A stretch of 64,000 nt of DNA from contig CP007444.1 of the NCBI GenBank assembly GCA_000632805.1, forward strand, positions 4,638,772 to 4,702,771. Direction: 5' to 3'. This stretch comes from Dyella jiangningensis (lineage in GTDB: Bacteria; Pseudomonadota; Gammaproteobacteria; Xanthomonadales; Rhodanobacteraceae). The translations under genes were made by a program, and so were the position numbers. Under the pieces are notes generated by a model that saw only the letters and a program-made list of their open reading frames with translations, made no database searches and was not told the origin of the DNA. Positions 25,985-36,095 of the stretch are shown here, piece by piece; position 1 is the stretch's first letter, and each line of letters begins with the position of its first letter.

Positions 25985-28315
25985 TTATTTGGAAATCAGC
26001 AGCAGCAACGACTGGCCGCATTGACCATACGTGGTGCCGGCACCGCCGATCAGCGCCTCGTTACCCGGTGTCACGAAGGTATTGGCGCCATCGTTCCAGT
26101 TGCACGTATCCGTCACGCGATACCACTGCGTGCCGCTGGGCGGTGCGGGCAGGGTGAAGGTCACGCTGCCGGACCAGCCGTTGTAGGCGACATAGATGGA
26201 GTTGGCGTCACCCAGCGACGGCCCATTGATGGTGTACGCGATCGCGTAGTTGGATGTGTTGTTCCAGTAGCTGCTGGTGGCAACGGAGCCGTTCGGCTGG
26301 TACCACACGACCTGGCTGGACGAGTACCAGGTGGACGGCCGCAGTGCCGGATGCGCGCGGCGGAAGGCAATCAGGCGTTGCGCGAAGTTGTAGAAGTTGG
26401 ACTGGTCGGTGGTCCAGCTGTTGGTGAGCCAGTTGGCCGTGGAGTCGAGGTTGTAGGCGTTGTTGTTGCAGCGTAGCGAGCGCAGGTATTCGTCGCCGCC
26501 CTGCATCAACGGCGTGCCGGCCGAGAGCATCTCGAAGGCCATGCCCGTGCGCGCCGCGCGTCGCTGGTCGAACGCCGTGCCCGTACCGGCGGACATGCCC
26601 TGGTCCCAGCTGTAGTTGCTGCTGGTGCCGCCATCGGAAGGACCGTAGGGCCATGCCTGGTTGTTGTTGGAACCGTTGCAGGCAAAGACGTCGTTGAGCG
26701 TCAGGCCGTCGTGCACATCCATGAAGTTGATCGAATTCCACGGCGAGCGTCCGCTGGCCTGGAACAGGTTGGATGATCCGCTGAAGTCGTTGGCGTCCTG
26801 TCCGATCGAGATCGTCATGCTGCCCAGCTCGTTCTGCGCCTGGCGCAGGCTGTCGCGAAAGGCGCCATTCCATTCCGACCAACCGGCGGGAAAGCCGCCC
26901 AGCTGGTACGAGTTGCCGCCGATCGCCCATGGCTCCGCGAACAAGTCCAGGCCGCTGCCGCCGGCGGCGGGGCGCACGGTGAACTCGCGCAGGATGCGGT
27001 TGATCGCGACGTTGGCATCCGCCGCGTCGAAGTTGAAGCCGCCGTTGGGGCAGTTGGGCGCGGCCGACTGATACGCGCCGTTGAGGCAGCTGTTGCCCAG
27101 CACCGGAGCTAGATCGAAGCGGAAGCCGTCCACGCCCATCGTGTTCGACCAGTAGGCGAGCGAGTCGACGATCAGGTTCTGCGCCACCGTGTTGTACGTG
27201 TTGTAGTTCGCGCCGGTGCCGGTGTTGTCGTAGAAATACTGGTTGCCTGAGGTAAGTTCGTAGTACGTCGCGTTGTCGAGCCCGCGCCACGAGTAGATGG
27301 TCGCGGTCGTCGGATCGGTGTTGCTCCAGCTGCCGCCTTCGGCCGTGTGGTTGTAGACCACGTCCATGTAGACCTTGATGCCCGCGTTGTGGAACGCCTG
27401 CACCATCGCCTGGAACTCGGCGGTGGGGCCGCCCGCCGCCTTGTTGTAGGCATAGCGGCGATCGGGCGCGAAGTAGTCCTCCGTCATGTAGCCCCAGTAG
27501 TTCTGGTTGGCGCTCGAATTGGGCACCACGTCGTTGGCGTCGTTCTGCGTTTCCTGCACCGGCAGGAATTCCACGGCCGTCACGCCGAGGCTGGCGAGGT
27601 AATTCGCCTTGAGGCCGGCGCCGCGATAGGTGCCCCGGTACGCCGCAGGAATACTGCTGTCCTGTTCGGTAAAGCCGCGCACGTTCACTTCATAGATCAC
27701 ATCGTCCTTCTGCGCGCGCGTGGGCTTGGTGCCGACGCTTTGCCCGCTGGGCGCAAGCACGATGCCCTTGGGCGCGTAGGTGCCGCTGTCGATGGTGCGG
27801 TAGCTGGCGCCGGACGCGAACACGTTGCCGTTCTGGTTGGACGTGTTGAGCGGGTCCTGGCTCATCTCCAGCGCGTACGGGTCAAGCAGCAGCTTGTTGG
27901 GATTGAAGCGGTTGCCGCCGGCGTCAACGTCGGACAAGAATCCGGCCTGCGAGCCTTTGCCCCAGCTCGTGCTGTACGGCCAGTTGGGTCCCCACGCGCG
28001 ATAGCCGTAGTAGATGGCGCCCGTAATGCCGGCAGCCTGGATGGACGACACGGGGACGGTTACCGCCCACACGCCATTGCCGACATTGCTCATCACGTAG
28101 GTGGCCGATTCCTGCGCGCCGTAGCCGCTGGCGTACAGGTACAGCGCGATGCGCGTGGCATGGGACGAGTACACGCGGAACGTCACGTTGGCGTGTTGCG
28201 CGTCGTAACTGGCGCCCAGGCTCATGCCGTTGATGGACGCGTGGACAGGTGCGGCGGGAAGGGTGGCTAGGCTGGCGCAGGCCAGCAGCATCGCAAGCAA
28301 CGTCGAACACTTCAT
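25985..28315 (-). CDS. Secreted isoamylase / glycogen debranching enzyme (GH13)
   Basis: Predicted exported enzyme cleaving alpha-1,6 branches in glycogen or amylopectin, 776 aa. ATG 28315 follows GGAGGA at 8 bases; the signal peptide ends PVHA (residue 26). An N-terminal CBM48-like domain precedes the barrel, whose four conserved regions are visible: VYMDVVYNH, GFRFDLAPV (nucleophile Asp), LFAEPWAIG (acid Glu) and NFMDVHDGLT. The length and secretion match Pseudomonas isoamylase rather than cytoplasmic GlgX. It stands alone, 238 bp downstream of a diguanylate cyclase gene. The gap 28316-28553 has only a short palindrome ATACGTAT at 28505-28512. Confidence 0.92.
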   Translation of the reverse strand: MKCSTLLAMLLACASLATLPAAPVHASINGMSLGASYDAQHANVTFRVYSSHATRIALYLYASGYGAQESATYVMSNVGNGVWAVTVPVSSIQAAGITGAIYYGYRAWGPNWPYSTSWGKGSQAGFLSDVDAGGNRFNPNKLLLDPYALEMSQDPLNTSNQNGNVFASGASYRTIDSGTYAPKGIVLAPSGQSVGTKPTRAQKDDVIYEVNVRGFTEQDSSIPAAYRGTYRGAGLKANYLASLGVTAVEFLPVQETQNDANDVVPNSSANQNYWGYMTEDYFAPDRRYAYNKAAGGPTAEFQAMVQAFHNAGIKVYMDVVYNHTAEGGSWSNTDPTTATIYSWRGLDNATYYELTSGNQYFYDNTGTGANYNTYNTVAQNLIVDSLAYWSNTMGVDGFRFDLAPVLGNSCLNGAYQSAAPNCPNGGFNFDAADANVAINRILREFTVRPAAGGSGLDLFAEPWAIGGNSYQLGGFPAGWSEWNGAFRDSLRQAQNELGSMTISIGQDANDFSGSSNLFQASGRSPWNSINFMDVHDGLTLNDVFACNGSNNNQAWPYGPSDGGTSSNYSWDQGMSAGTGTAFDQRRAARTGMAFEMLSAGTPLMQGGDEYLRSLRCNNNAYNLDSTANWLTNSWTTDQSNFYNFAQRLIAFRRAHPALRPSTWYSSSQVVWYQPNGSVATSSYWNNTSNYAIAYTINGPSLGDANSIYVAYNGWSGSVTFTLPAPPSGTQWYRVTDTCNWNDGANTFVTPGNEALIGGAGTTYGQCGQSLLLLISK

Positions 28316-28553
28316 GCAGGACTTCCTCCATCCAGCGGTTGCGGATCGGGACACATGAGCGTGCGCAGTCCGTGCGCATGGTGCGTTTCAACGCTCGCGA
28401 TGGGCCGGAAGAAGAGACGTGATGCGCAACGATGTGCCGGTCGCCTGCGAGTGCGAGTGCGAGGCATCGTAGAGAGCATCGCAATGCAGCAACCAGAGGT
28501 CTGCATACGTATTCATTGGCGATCGCGCATCGCAAGATGTCGCGATGGCGGCC

Positions 28554-29930
28554 TCAGCCGGCGGCATCGTGACGGGAGGAATCACCAGCGAGATGCACAC
28601 GGTTGCCGCCGAGCTTCTTCGCTTCGTACATCGCGTTGTCGGCGGCGCGCGTGAGTTGCTCGGGGTTGTCGCCGTTATCGGGATACGTCGCGACGCCGAT
28701 GCTGGTGGCGATGCGCACCTCGCGCCCGGCAAGCAGGAATGGCGCGTGGAGTGCCTGGCGGATCTTCTCCGCGACATGCAGGCCGTCGTTCGGCGACTGT
28801 AGTGCGTGGAGCAGCACGACGAACTCGTCGCCGCCGAGCCGGCCGGTCACGTCGGCTTCGCGCACGTGTGTGGCGACGCGTGCGGCCACTTCGCAGAGGA
28901 GCAGGTCGCCCACGTGATGGCCGTAGTGATCGTTGGCCTGCTTGAACTTGTCCAGGTCGATGTACAGCAGGCCGAGATGTCCGCCGAACCGTTTGACGTG
29001 TTTAAGCGCGGCATCGAACTGCTGGTAGAAGAGATCGCGGTTGGCCAGATCGGTCAGCGGGTCGTGCCGTGCGATGTGGTGCAAGCGCGCCTCTGCCTGC
29101 TTGCGCTCGATGGAGGCCGCGACCTGCGTGGACACGAACTGCAACAGTTCCTTGTCCTTTTCCGTGTAACGCAGGCGCTCGGAATAGTTTTGCAATACCA
29201 GTGCGCCGATGGTGGTGCCGTGGGATGTGAGCGGCACGCCCAACCATTGCAGGGCATCGGTGCCCTGGCGCGGCAGCGACACGGCAAGATGGGAGTCGGG
29301 CGTGATCAGCATGGCCTCGCCGGAACGGATCACTTCGGCGGTAAGCGTGCCCGTTTCGAGCGGCTGCGTGGCCGGTGCGCTGTCGCGCTCATCCACGAAG
29401 TAGGGGAAGCTCAGCTCGTTGCGCGCACCGTCGTACAGCGCCACGAAGAAGTTTGCCGCGGGCAGCAGGCCGCCGATGATGCGATGTATCTGCTCGATCA
29501 GCGCGGGCAGGTCGTCGCTGGCGTGCGCAGCCTCGGAAATGGCGTGCAGCGCGGTGGTCATCGATTCGGCGCGCTTGAGTTCCGTGATGTCGCGCGCCAC
29601 CGCGATGCGCAGCCGGTCGGACTCGGACCATCGTGCCGACCACATCACGTGCACGACCTTGCCGTCCTTGCGTATATAGCGGTTGTGGAAGTGCGACTGC
29701 GGATGGCCGGCCATGATGGCGTTGGCGGTCAGCAGGGTGAGTTCACGATCGTCGGGATGCACCAGTTCGATCATCGGGCGCCCGATCACTTCGGCCGGGG
29801 CGTACCCGAAAATACGTTCGTAGCTGGCGCTGACAAACACGTAGCGTCCTTCCTCGTCGACCACGCAGATGGCATCCCACAGCAGGTCCATGATCTTGTT
29901 GAACGAGGTGAGGACAGGCTGCGTGGTCAT
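28554..29930 (-). CDS. PAS-GAF-GGDEF diguanylate cyclase
   Basis: Cytoplasmic signalling enzyme predicted to make cyclic di-GMP, 458 aa. An N-terminal PAS domain (about 10-125, with YIRKDGKVVHVMWSAR) is followed by a GAF domain (about 145-285) and a GGDEF domain (about 290-450) with intact active-site RLGGDEFVVLL. No RxxD inhibitory site is obvious just before it, and there are no membrane segments. ATG 29930 has GGGAG at 5 bases. The neighbours are carbohydrate enzymes with no evident functional link. Confidence 0.93.
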   Translation of the reverse strand: MTTQPVLTSFNKIMDLLWDAICVVDEEGRYVFVSASYERIFGYAPAEVIGRPMIELVHPDDRELTLLTANAIMAGHPQSHFHNRYIRKDGKVVHVMWSARWSESDRLRIAVARDITELKRAESMTTALHAISEAAHASDDLPALIEQIHRIIGGLLPAANFFVALYDGARNELSFPYFVDERDSAPATQPLETGTLTAEVIRSGEAMLITPDSHLAVSLPRQGTDALQWLGVPLTSHGTTIGALVLQNYSERLRYTEKDKELLQFVSTQVAASIERKQAEARLHHIARHDPLTDLANRDLFYQQFDAALKHVKRFGGHLGLLYIDLDKFKQANDHYGHHVGDLLLCEVAARVATHVREADVTGRLGGDEFVVLLHALQSPNDGLHVAEKIRQALHAPFLLAGREVRIATSIGVATYPDNGDNPEQLTRAADNAMYEAKKLGGNRVHLAGDSSRHDAAG

Positions 29931-30141
29931 GGTCGCTCCCCGGCGGCCGGTACGTTGGCATGTCGACGATCACGCAAGTTGCATGCCATGACGCCGGAGG
30001 CTGGGGCCGGCGTCCCGGGGAACGGCGCTTCGGTACGACAGGCGGACATGGCGACATGGCGGCTGCGGAAACGCGATGCCGGCACTATAGGCGCAAGGCG
30101 TCGCCACCGCACCCTCCCGTGTGTCGCCCCTGTGAACGGTA

Positions 30142-30173
30142 GCCCGGCGCCGGCCGCATGGCCGGCGTCGGGC
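30142..30173 (-). terminator. Strong GC hairpin after the propeller/lectin gene
   Basis: 14-bp arms GCCCGGCGCCGGCC and GGCCGGCGTCGGGC with one imperfect pair and loop GCAT, 18 bp past the stop at 30191. No T-run follows. It may stabilise or end the transcript. No gene is seen from 29931 to 30190. Confidence 0.5.
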
Positions 30174-30190
30174 GCGTCTTCACTCCAATC

Positions 30191-31747
30191 TCAGCGCAGC
30201 AGCCACTGCTGCGGCGCCAGGCCGTTGTCGGTCCAGATCTGCAGCTGCGTGCCGTGGGTGGTCGAGCCGCCGGGGTCGTCCAGCATCAGCGAACCCGATG
30301 CCTGGTTCATCAGCTTGTAGGTGCCGTTGCCCAGGTCCATGAACATCCAGTTCTGGTTGGCGTTGTTGGCGCATCCCCACAACGTCACCAGGTTGCCGGG
30401 CGAGGTGCTGCCGCCGGTATTGTCCACGCACAGGCCGGTCTGCTGGTTCTGGATGCTGAACCAGCCGCCGCCCTTGGCGTGCACCGTCCAGTTCTGCACC
30501 GGCGCGCTGTTGCAGTCCCACAGCTCCGCGCTGGTGTTGTTGGCGGTGGACCAGGCCGTGTTGTCCAGGCACAAGGCCGGTGCCTGCACGCTCTGGAAGA
30601 CATGCGTGGAACCATCGGCCGGCAGGCGGTTCCATGCCTCGCTGGCGAAGTAGGTGATGCAGCCGCCGTTGAGGTAGTCCGACGCCAGTTCGAGAATGCT
30701 CGACCCGTCGGTGGCCGGCAGCAGTGCCGATGAATAATTGGGGCAGTAGTTGTCGTAGGCCGTCGGCACCTGCACCGGGGCGGCGATGGTGTACCAGTTG
30801 CCGCTGCCGTCGGTATTGGTGTTGACGAACAGCACCTTGCCGTTGGAGGCGGACACGCTGCCGTTGGATTCGTACATCACCTGGCCCACCAGCAGGATGG
30901 CACCGTTGCCCGACAGCACCGACGGGCTCCAGCGATTGAGCGGCGCGTGCTCCAGGTATTGCCCTGCCGTGGTCTGCACCCTGGTGCCCATGTTGCTCGC
31001 ATCGCCGAAGTTCCAGCCGTCGGTGGACGTGCGCGAGAACACCGTGCAGGCGGCGGGGCCGCACAACTCGTAGCTCATGAAGAAGTGCCCGTTGGGCAGC
31101 TTGCTCACCGTGATCATGCCCGGGCGATCGCCCTGGATGGTGCTGCGCACGGTGTTGGTTTCGTCCTGCCAGCTCGTGCCGTTGTAGCTGCGGATCTGCG
31201 CGAGCTTCTGGCTGCAGCAACTGTCGGTTTCGTCGGACCAGAACATCACCAGCGCACCGTCGTTCGCCACTTCGAACTCGGGTTCCCACAGGCCATGGCT
31301 GCTGTCGCCGCGCACGACCGGCGTGCTGTGGTACGACCAGGAGCCACCCTGGTTGGTGCTGATGTACACCTCGATCGCCGGCGTACTGCCGGAGAAATAC
31401 GACGCGGCGGAGATGAGCGTGCCCGCCGGCAGCGAGCCCACCTGCTGGGGCAGCTCGTAGAGCGTGGCGCAGCAGCGCTCGGTGCTGCCGCTTACCGTGG
31501 GCACCGGGCCCAGCAGCGACCAGCTGGCGCCGTTGTCGTTGCTCTGGAAGATGATGCCGTTGGTGCTGGCGATCAGACGTCCATACGTATTGGCGGGGCC
31601 ATGCTGCAGCCTCACCACGCGCGGGTAGAGCGTGCTTCCCTGCAGCACGGTTCCGGTGGCTGCGTGGGCCTTGCCGCCGATCTGCAGCAGGCCCAGCAGA
31701 AGGACAAAAAGAAGGAACAAGGGATGGTTTTTACGACAGCACCGCAT
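30191..31747 (-). CDS. Secreted sialidase-fold (GH93-like) enzyme with ricin-type lectin domain
   Basis: Exported protein of 518 aa: signal peptide ending KAHA, a beta-propeller of about 350 residues with Asp-box-like turns (SNDNGASWSLL, STNQGGSWSYH), and a C-terminal ricin-B lectin of about 130 residues with repeated QNW motifs (PVQNWTVH, NANQNWMF). The N-terminal YPRVVRLQHGPANTYGRLIA suggests the GH93 exo-arabinanase group, but substrate and catalytic residues are not certain. ATG 31747 follows GGAGG at 6 bases and is preferred over an in-frame start at 31780. The propeller is clearly related to the one at 44248, which has a different C-terminal module. Confidence 0.8.
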   Translation of the reverse strand: MRCCRKNHPLFLLFVLLLGLLQIGGKAHAATGTVLQGSTLYPRVVRLQHGPANTYGRLIASTNGIIFQSNDNGASWSLLGPVPTVSGSTERCCATLYELPQQVGSLPAGTLISAASYFSGSTPAIEVYISTNQGGSWSYHSTPVVRGDSSHGLWEPEFEVANDGALVMFWSDETDSCCSQKLAQIRSYNGTSWQDETNTVRSTIQGDRPGMITVSKLPNGHFFMSYELCGPAACTVFSRTSTDGWNFGDASNMGTRVQTTAGQYLEHAPLNRWSPSVLSGNGAILLVGQVMYESNGSVSASNGKVLFVNTNTDGSGNWYTIAAPVQVPTAYDNYCPNYSSALLPATDGSSILELASDYLNGGCITYFASEAWNRLPADGSTHVFQSVQAPALCLDNTAWSTANNTSAELWDCNSAPVQNWTVHAKGGGWFSIQNQQTGLCVDNTGGSTSPGNLVTLWGCANNANQNWMFMDLGNGTYKLMNQASGSLMLDDPGGSTTHGTQLQIWTDNGLAPQQWLLR

Positions 31748-31822
31748 AAACGACCTCCGTGGCCGTCCGGAGACGGCCAAGCATGGGTTGATGGGTACAG
31801 CGGGTGGTTGGCCGGTTAGCGC

Positions 31823-33214
31823 TTACCGGCCGATGTCGCGCAGACGCTTGCCGCTCATCAGATTGCGCTCGATCTGTTCCAGCGTGACGCCCTTGGTTTC
31901 GGGCACGAGCCAGAAGGTAAGTACGATGAACACCGCATTGAGCCCGGCGTACAGCCAGAACGTATTGGCGTTGCCGATGCCGTTGAGCAGGCTCAGGAAG
32001 CTGATGCCGACGAGGTAATTGCAGGCCCAGTTGGTGAAGGTGGAGCAGCCGATGCCGAAATCGCGGCCCTTGAGCGGCTGGATTTCCGAGCACAGCGTCC
32101 AGATCAGCGGGCCGGCCGACATGGCAAAGCCGACGATGAACATCAGCAGCATCGCCACGGTGAAGATCTGCGTGCCCTGGTCGTGGATACCGTTGTGCAT
32201 CATCAGGCCCACCACGGCGAGGCCGACGGCCATCACGGTAAAACCGGTGTAGAGGATGGGCTTGCGGCCCCAGCGATCGATCAGTGCGATGGCAATGAAC
32301 GTGGCAAGCACATTGGTCAGGCCCACCAGCGCGGTGAACCACATCTGCGCGGCCGTGTCGTAACCCATCACCTGGAAGATGCGCGGCGCGTAATACATCA
32401 CCACGTTCATGCCGGTGAACTGCTGCATCAGCTGCAGCAGCACGCCCAGCCATACCGAACGGCGGAAGTTGCGGTTCTCCAGGAACATGTGCCAGCCGCG
32501 CTGCGGCGTCTTGAGCTGCTCGTCGATGTCCGCCACTTCGCGCGACACGACGTCGCTGTCGCCACGCAGGCGCTGCAGCACGTCGATGGCCTCCTGTCGG
32601 CGACCGCGCATCAGCAGCCAACGCGGACTGTCGGGAAGAAACAGCACGCCCAACAGGAACAACGCGCCCGGAACCGCGATGATGCCGAGCATCCAGCGCC
32701 AGGCGCCGCTGTAACTGAAGGCCGTATCGGAAAGAAACGCCACCAGGATGCCGATGGTGATCATCAGCTGGTAAGTGGAAATCATCGCGCCGCGAATGTA
32801 TTCCGGCGCGACCTCGGCCAGGTACAGCGGCGCCGTGAAGGACGCGATGCCGATGGCCATGCCCAGCACGACGCGGGAGGCGATCAGCGTCTCCGGCGAC
32901 CATGCCATGCCCGACAGCAGCGAGCCGATGACGAACAGCACGGCGCCCAGCACCAGCGAACGCTTGCGGCCGAGATGGCCCGACAGCCAGCTGGCCGCGA
33001 GCGCGCCCGCGGCGGCGCCGAACATCATCGCGCTCACGATCCACTCGATGGTGTGGTCGCTCACCTTGAACTCGGCCTGGATGAACTGCGTGGCACCGGA
33101 GATCACGCCGACATCGAGGCCGAACATGAGGCCCGCCAACGCCGCGAGTATGCAGACGAAGACGACGGTGGCCTTGGATTGCGCCGAGGAAGGCGCGATG
33201 GCTTGGGCATTCAT
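31823..33214 (-). CDS. Sugar porter family MFS transporter, likely galactose or arabinose:H+ symporter
   Basis: A 12-segment inner-membrane permease of 463 aa in the XylE/GalP/AraE family: GLDVGVISGATQFI, GRKRSLVLGAVLF, SPRWLLMRGRRQEA, LLQLMQQFTGMNVVMYYAPR and VPETKGVTLEQIE are diagnostic. ATG 33214 follows GGGGAG at 8 bases. It is the last gene of the galactonate-type operon, 60 bp after the lactonase, so galactose (or arabinose) uptake for that pathway is the obvious role. Confidence 0.92.
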   Translation of the reverse strand: MNAQAIAPSSAQSKATVVFVCILAALAGLMFGLDVGVISGATQFIQAEFKVSDHTIEWIVSAMMFGAAAGALAASWLSGHLGRKRSLVLGAVLFVIGSLLSGMAWSPETLIASRVVLGMAIGIASFTAPLYLAEVAPEYIRGAMISTYQLMITIGILVAFLSDTAFSYSGAWRWMLGIIAVPGALFLLGVLFLPDSPRWLLMRGRRQEAIDVLQRLRGDSDVVSREVADIDEQLKTPQRGWHMFLENRNFRRSVWLGVLLQLMQQFTGMNVVMYYAPRIFQVMGYDTAAQMWFTALVGLTNVLATFIAIALIDRWGRKPILYTGFTVMAVGLAVVGLMMHNGIHDQGTQIFTVAMLLMFIVGFAMSAGPLIWTLCSEIQPLKGRDFGIGCSTFTNWACNYLVGISFLSLLNGIGNANTFWLYAGLNAVFIVLTFWLVPETKGVTLEQIERNLMSGKRLRDIGR

Positions 33215-33274
33215 GGGTGAGACTCCCCCGCTGGCGATGGTGTGGCCCCTGTGGGCATGGGTGGGCCGCGATCC

Positions 33275-34177
33275 CTACGCGGCAGCGATGACGTGTGGCG
33301 GCGGCCCGGGAAAACGCGGCTCGGGCAATCCGCCGAAGTCCGAGTGCACGGCAAACAGCGCGCCGGCATACGGTTGGCTGGCGAGCGCGGCTTCGTCGAG
33401 GCCATCGCGCGCACTGGTGATGTAAAGCGTCGAAAGGTGCGTGCCGCCGAAGGCGGGACGCGTCGGTTGCGAAGCCGCCACGTCGATGCAGCGATCCATG
33501 CGGCCATCGCTGGTGTAGCGCACCACGCGACCAAGGCCCCACTGCGCGTTCCACAGCGCGCCCTCGGCATCCACCGCCGAACCATCCGGCTCGCCGCGCG
33601 GATCATCCAGCGCGATGAACGTGCGCACGTCGGAAACCTCATCGCCGTAATCGCAGCATTGGATGGTGCGCGTGAGCGAATCGCAGAAATACATGAGGTC
33701 GCCGTCGGGGCTGAAGGCGACGCTGTTGCTGATCGCCACGCCGGGCAGCGGCAGGCGTTCCAGCGACAGATCGTGGTTGAGGCGATGAAAGCCGCCGATC
33801 GGTTGCTTGGGTCCGCCACCGGGCGGCTCGTGCAGCGTACCGAACACGAAGCGCCCCTGGCGATCGCAGGCGCCGTCGTTGAGGCGCGTGGGCAGCTCGG
33901 CTTCCACTGCCATGATCGGCACCAGGCGCTGGCTGGCCGGATGGAAGAAGGCCAGTTGCGAAGCGAGGCCGAGCAGCAGCCAGCCATCCGCTTCGCACAG
34001 TGCGAAGCAGGCCAATCGCTCCGGCAGGCTCCACTGGTGCAGCGCGCCGTCGTGCGGCCGATAGCGCCACAGCGTGGAGGCATGGATGTCGGTCCAGTAC
34101 AGCACCTGTCCGCGGTCGCACCACAGCACGCCTTCACCCAGCGTGTTGTGCACCTGCATTGCGACCGTGGCGCGCAT
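33275..34177 (-). CDS. SMP-30/gluconolactonase-family sugar lactonase
   Basis: Cytoplasmic beta-propeller lactonase of 300 aa. Metal-site signatures: NTLGEGVLWC (E15), LPTRLNDGACD, ISNSVAFSPDG and RGEPDGSAVDAEG, the usual Glu/Asn/Asn/Asp set. ATG 34177 starts two bases after the SDR stop. In the operon it would open the aldonolactone, probably galactono-1,4- or 1,5-lactone, produced by the SDR dehydrogenase, giving galactonate for DgoD. Arabinonolactone is an alternative substrate. Confidence 0.92.
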   Translation of the reverse strand: MRATVAMQVHNTLGEGVLWCDRGQVLYWTDIHASTLWRYRPHDGALHQWSLPERLACFALCEADGWLLLGLASQLAFFHPASQRLVPIMAVEAELPTRLNDGACDRQGRFVFGTLHEPPGGGPKQPIGGFHRLNHDLSLERLPLPGVAISNSVAFSPDGDLMYFCDSLTRTIQCCDYGDEVSDVRTFIALDDPRGEPDGSAVDAEGALWNAQWGLGRVVRYTSDGRMDRCIDVAASQPTRPAFGGTHLSTLYITSARDGLDEAALASQPYAGALFAVHSDFGGLPEPRFPGPPPHVIAAA

Positions 34178-34179
34178 GT

Positions 34180-34944
34180 TCACACCCAGCCACCGTCGAC
34201 GATGAAATCCTGTCCCGTGCACATGCGGCTGTCGTCGGCGGCCAGGAACAGCGCGGCGCGTGCGAGATCGTCCGCCATCAGGTAACCCGGCAGGCACTGC
34301 ACGCGGGCAATCTCCGCTTCGCCTTCCGCATCCAGCCATAGGCGGCGCTGCTTTTCGGTGATCACCCAGCCGGGCACCAGTGCGTTGATGCGGATGCGGT
34401 CGTGGCCGAGCTCGCGCGCAAGGCCGTTGACCAGTCCGTGCACGGCGGCCTTGGCCATCGCGTACATGGGGTAGCCGGCATTCTTCTTCATCCAGCCGGT
34501 GGAACCCAGGCAGATCACCGAGCCGCCGCCCAGCGCACGCATGTCGTCGCGCACGGCCTGCGTGGCGAAGTACTGGTGGCGAAGATTGATGGCGATATTG
34601 CGGTCGAATTCCGCCGGCGTGGTTTGTCCGAAGGTGTGGCGCACGTCGTTGGCGGCGTTGTTCACCAGCACGCCGATCGGGCCATGCGTCTTGCGTGCGT
34701 CGTCGATGGAAGACTGCAACGCCGCGAGATCGGTCACGTCGCACGGCAGGAACAGCGGACGATGCTTCGCCTCGGCGAGGCTTTCCGCCAGCTGCTCGCC
34801 GCTCGCCCGATCGATGTCGACGAAGGACACGCGCGCGCCCTGCTGCGCGAAGTGCTCCACGAAGGCGGCGCCGATGCCTGTCGCGCCGCCGCTGACGAAC
34901 ACGTGGCGATCGATCAGGCTTGGATACGTGGCAAATGCCGTCAT
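34180..34944 (-). CDS. Short-chain dehydrogenase, probable aldose (galactose) 1-dehydrogenase
   Basis: Classical SDR of 254 aa: the nucleotide loop GGATGIGAAF near residues 19-28, NNAAND at 95-100, and catalytic S148 (CLGSTG) with Y161-K165 (YAMAK). ATG 34944 has GGAG 8 bases upstream and starts right after the dgoD stop. Placed between DgoD and a sugar lactonase, the simplest reading is oxidation of D-galactose to galactonolactone, the first step of the De Ley-Doudoroff pathway. Confidence 0.9.
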   Translation of the reverse strand: MTAFATYPSLIDRHVFVSGGATGIGAAFVEHFAQQGARVSFVDIDRASGEQLAESLAEAKHRPLFLPCDVTDLAALQSSIDDARKTHGPIGVLVNNAANDVRHTFGQTTPAEFDRNIAINLRHQYFATQAVRDDMRALGGGSVICLGSTGWMKKNAGYPMYAMAKAAVHGLVNGLARELGHDRIRINALVPGWVITEKQRRLWLDAEGEAEIARVQCLPGYLMADDLARAALFLAADDSRMCTGQDFIVDGGWV

Positions 34945-34946
34945 GC

Positions 34947-36095
34947 TTACCACTCCGCCACGCTGCCGTCGGCGTGGCGCCAGATCGGATTGCGCCAGCG
35001 ATGGCCCACGGCGGCGCGTTCGGCCACGTACTCTTCGTTGACGGAGATGCCGAGGCCCGGGCCGCCGGGAATCGTCACGAAGCCATCGTTGTAGGCGAAC
35101 ACGCTGCGGTCGTGCACGTAGTCGAGCAAGTCGTTGCCTGCGTTGTAGTGGATGCCCAGGCTCTGTTCCTGGATGAAGGCGTTGTGACAGACCGCATCCA
35201 ACTGCAGGTTCGCCGCCAGCGCGATCGGGCCGAGCGGGCAATGCAGCGCGAGCGCGACGTCGTAGGCTTCGGCCATCGCGGCGATCTTGCGCGTCTCGGT
35301 GATGCCGCCGGAGTGCGAGGGGTCGGGCTGGATGATGTCCACGCCGCCCATCTGCAGCACGCGCTTGAAGTCGTAGCGCGTGTACAGGCGCTCGCCCAGC
35401 GCGATGGGCGCGGGCGAGATGGCGGCAAGCTCCGGCAGCGCTTCCAGGTGATCGGACAGCACCGGTTCTTCGATGAACATCAGCTTGAACGGCGCGAGCT
35501 CGCGCATCAGCACCTTGGCCATCGGCTTGTGCACACGGCCGTGGAAATCGAGGCCGATGCCGACATGCGGGCCCACCGCCTCGCGGATGGCCTGCACGTT
35601 GGCGATGACCTGCTCGACCTTGTCGTAGGTATCGACGTACTGCAGTTCTTCCGTGGCATTCATCTTCACCGCGGTGAAACCGCGCGCCACCGCGTCCTTC
35701 GCCTGGCGCGCCGTATCGGCGGGACGGTCACCGCCGATCCACGAATACACGCGGATGCGATCGCGCACCGGGCCGCCGAGCAGCTGGTGCACGGGCTGGC
35801 CCAGATCCTTGCCCTTGATGTCCCACAACGCCTGGTCGATGCCGGCGATCGCGCTCATCAGCACCGGGCCGCCGCGATAGAAGCCGCCGCGGTACATCAC
35901 GCTCCATAGATCTTCGATATGGCGCGGATCTTTGCCGACCAGGTAATCGGAAAGCTCTTCCACCGCTGCCGCCACGGTATGCGCGCGGCCTTCGACGATC
36001 GGCTCGCCCCAGCCGACGATGCCGGCATCGGTTTCGATGCGCAGGAACAGCCAGCGCGGGGGAACGATGTAGGTGGTGAGTCGGGTGATCTTCAT
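34947..36095 (-). CDS. dgoD: D-galactonate dehydratase
   Basis: Enolase-superfamily (mandelate racemase subgroup) enzyme dehydrating galactonate to 2-keto-3-deoxygalactonate. At 382 aa it matches the length of E. coli DgoD. Metal ligands and catalytic residues sit in AVKMNATEE, GIGLDFHGRVHKPMAK, MFIEEPVLSD and ALGERLYTRYDFK; PDPSHSGGITETRKIA and LHCPLGPIALAANLQLD contribute the general-acid/base His region. ATG 36095 overlaps the dgoA stop by four bases. Confidence 0.95.
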   Translation of the reverse strand: MKITRLTTYIVPPRWLFLRIETDAGIVGWGEPIVEGRAHTVAAAVEELSDYLVGKDPRHIEDLWSVMYRGGFYRGGPVLMSAIAGIDQALWDIKGKDLGQPVHQLLGGPVRDRIRVYSWIGGDRPADTARQAKDAVARGFTAVKMNATEELQYVDTYDKVEQVIANVQAIREAVGPHVGIGLDFHGRVHKPMAKVLMRELAPFKLMFIEEPVLSDHLEALPELAAISPAPIALGERLYTRYDFKRVLQMGGVDIIQPDPSHSGGITETRKIAAMAEAYDVALALHCPLGPIALAANLQLDAVCHNAFIQEQSLGIHYNAGNDLLDYVHDRSVFAYNDGFVTIPGGPGLGISVNEEYVAERAAVGHRWRNPIWRHADGSVAEW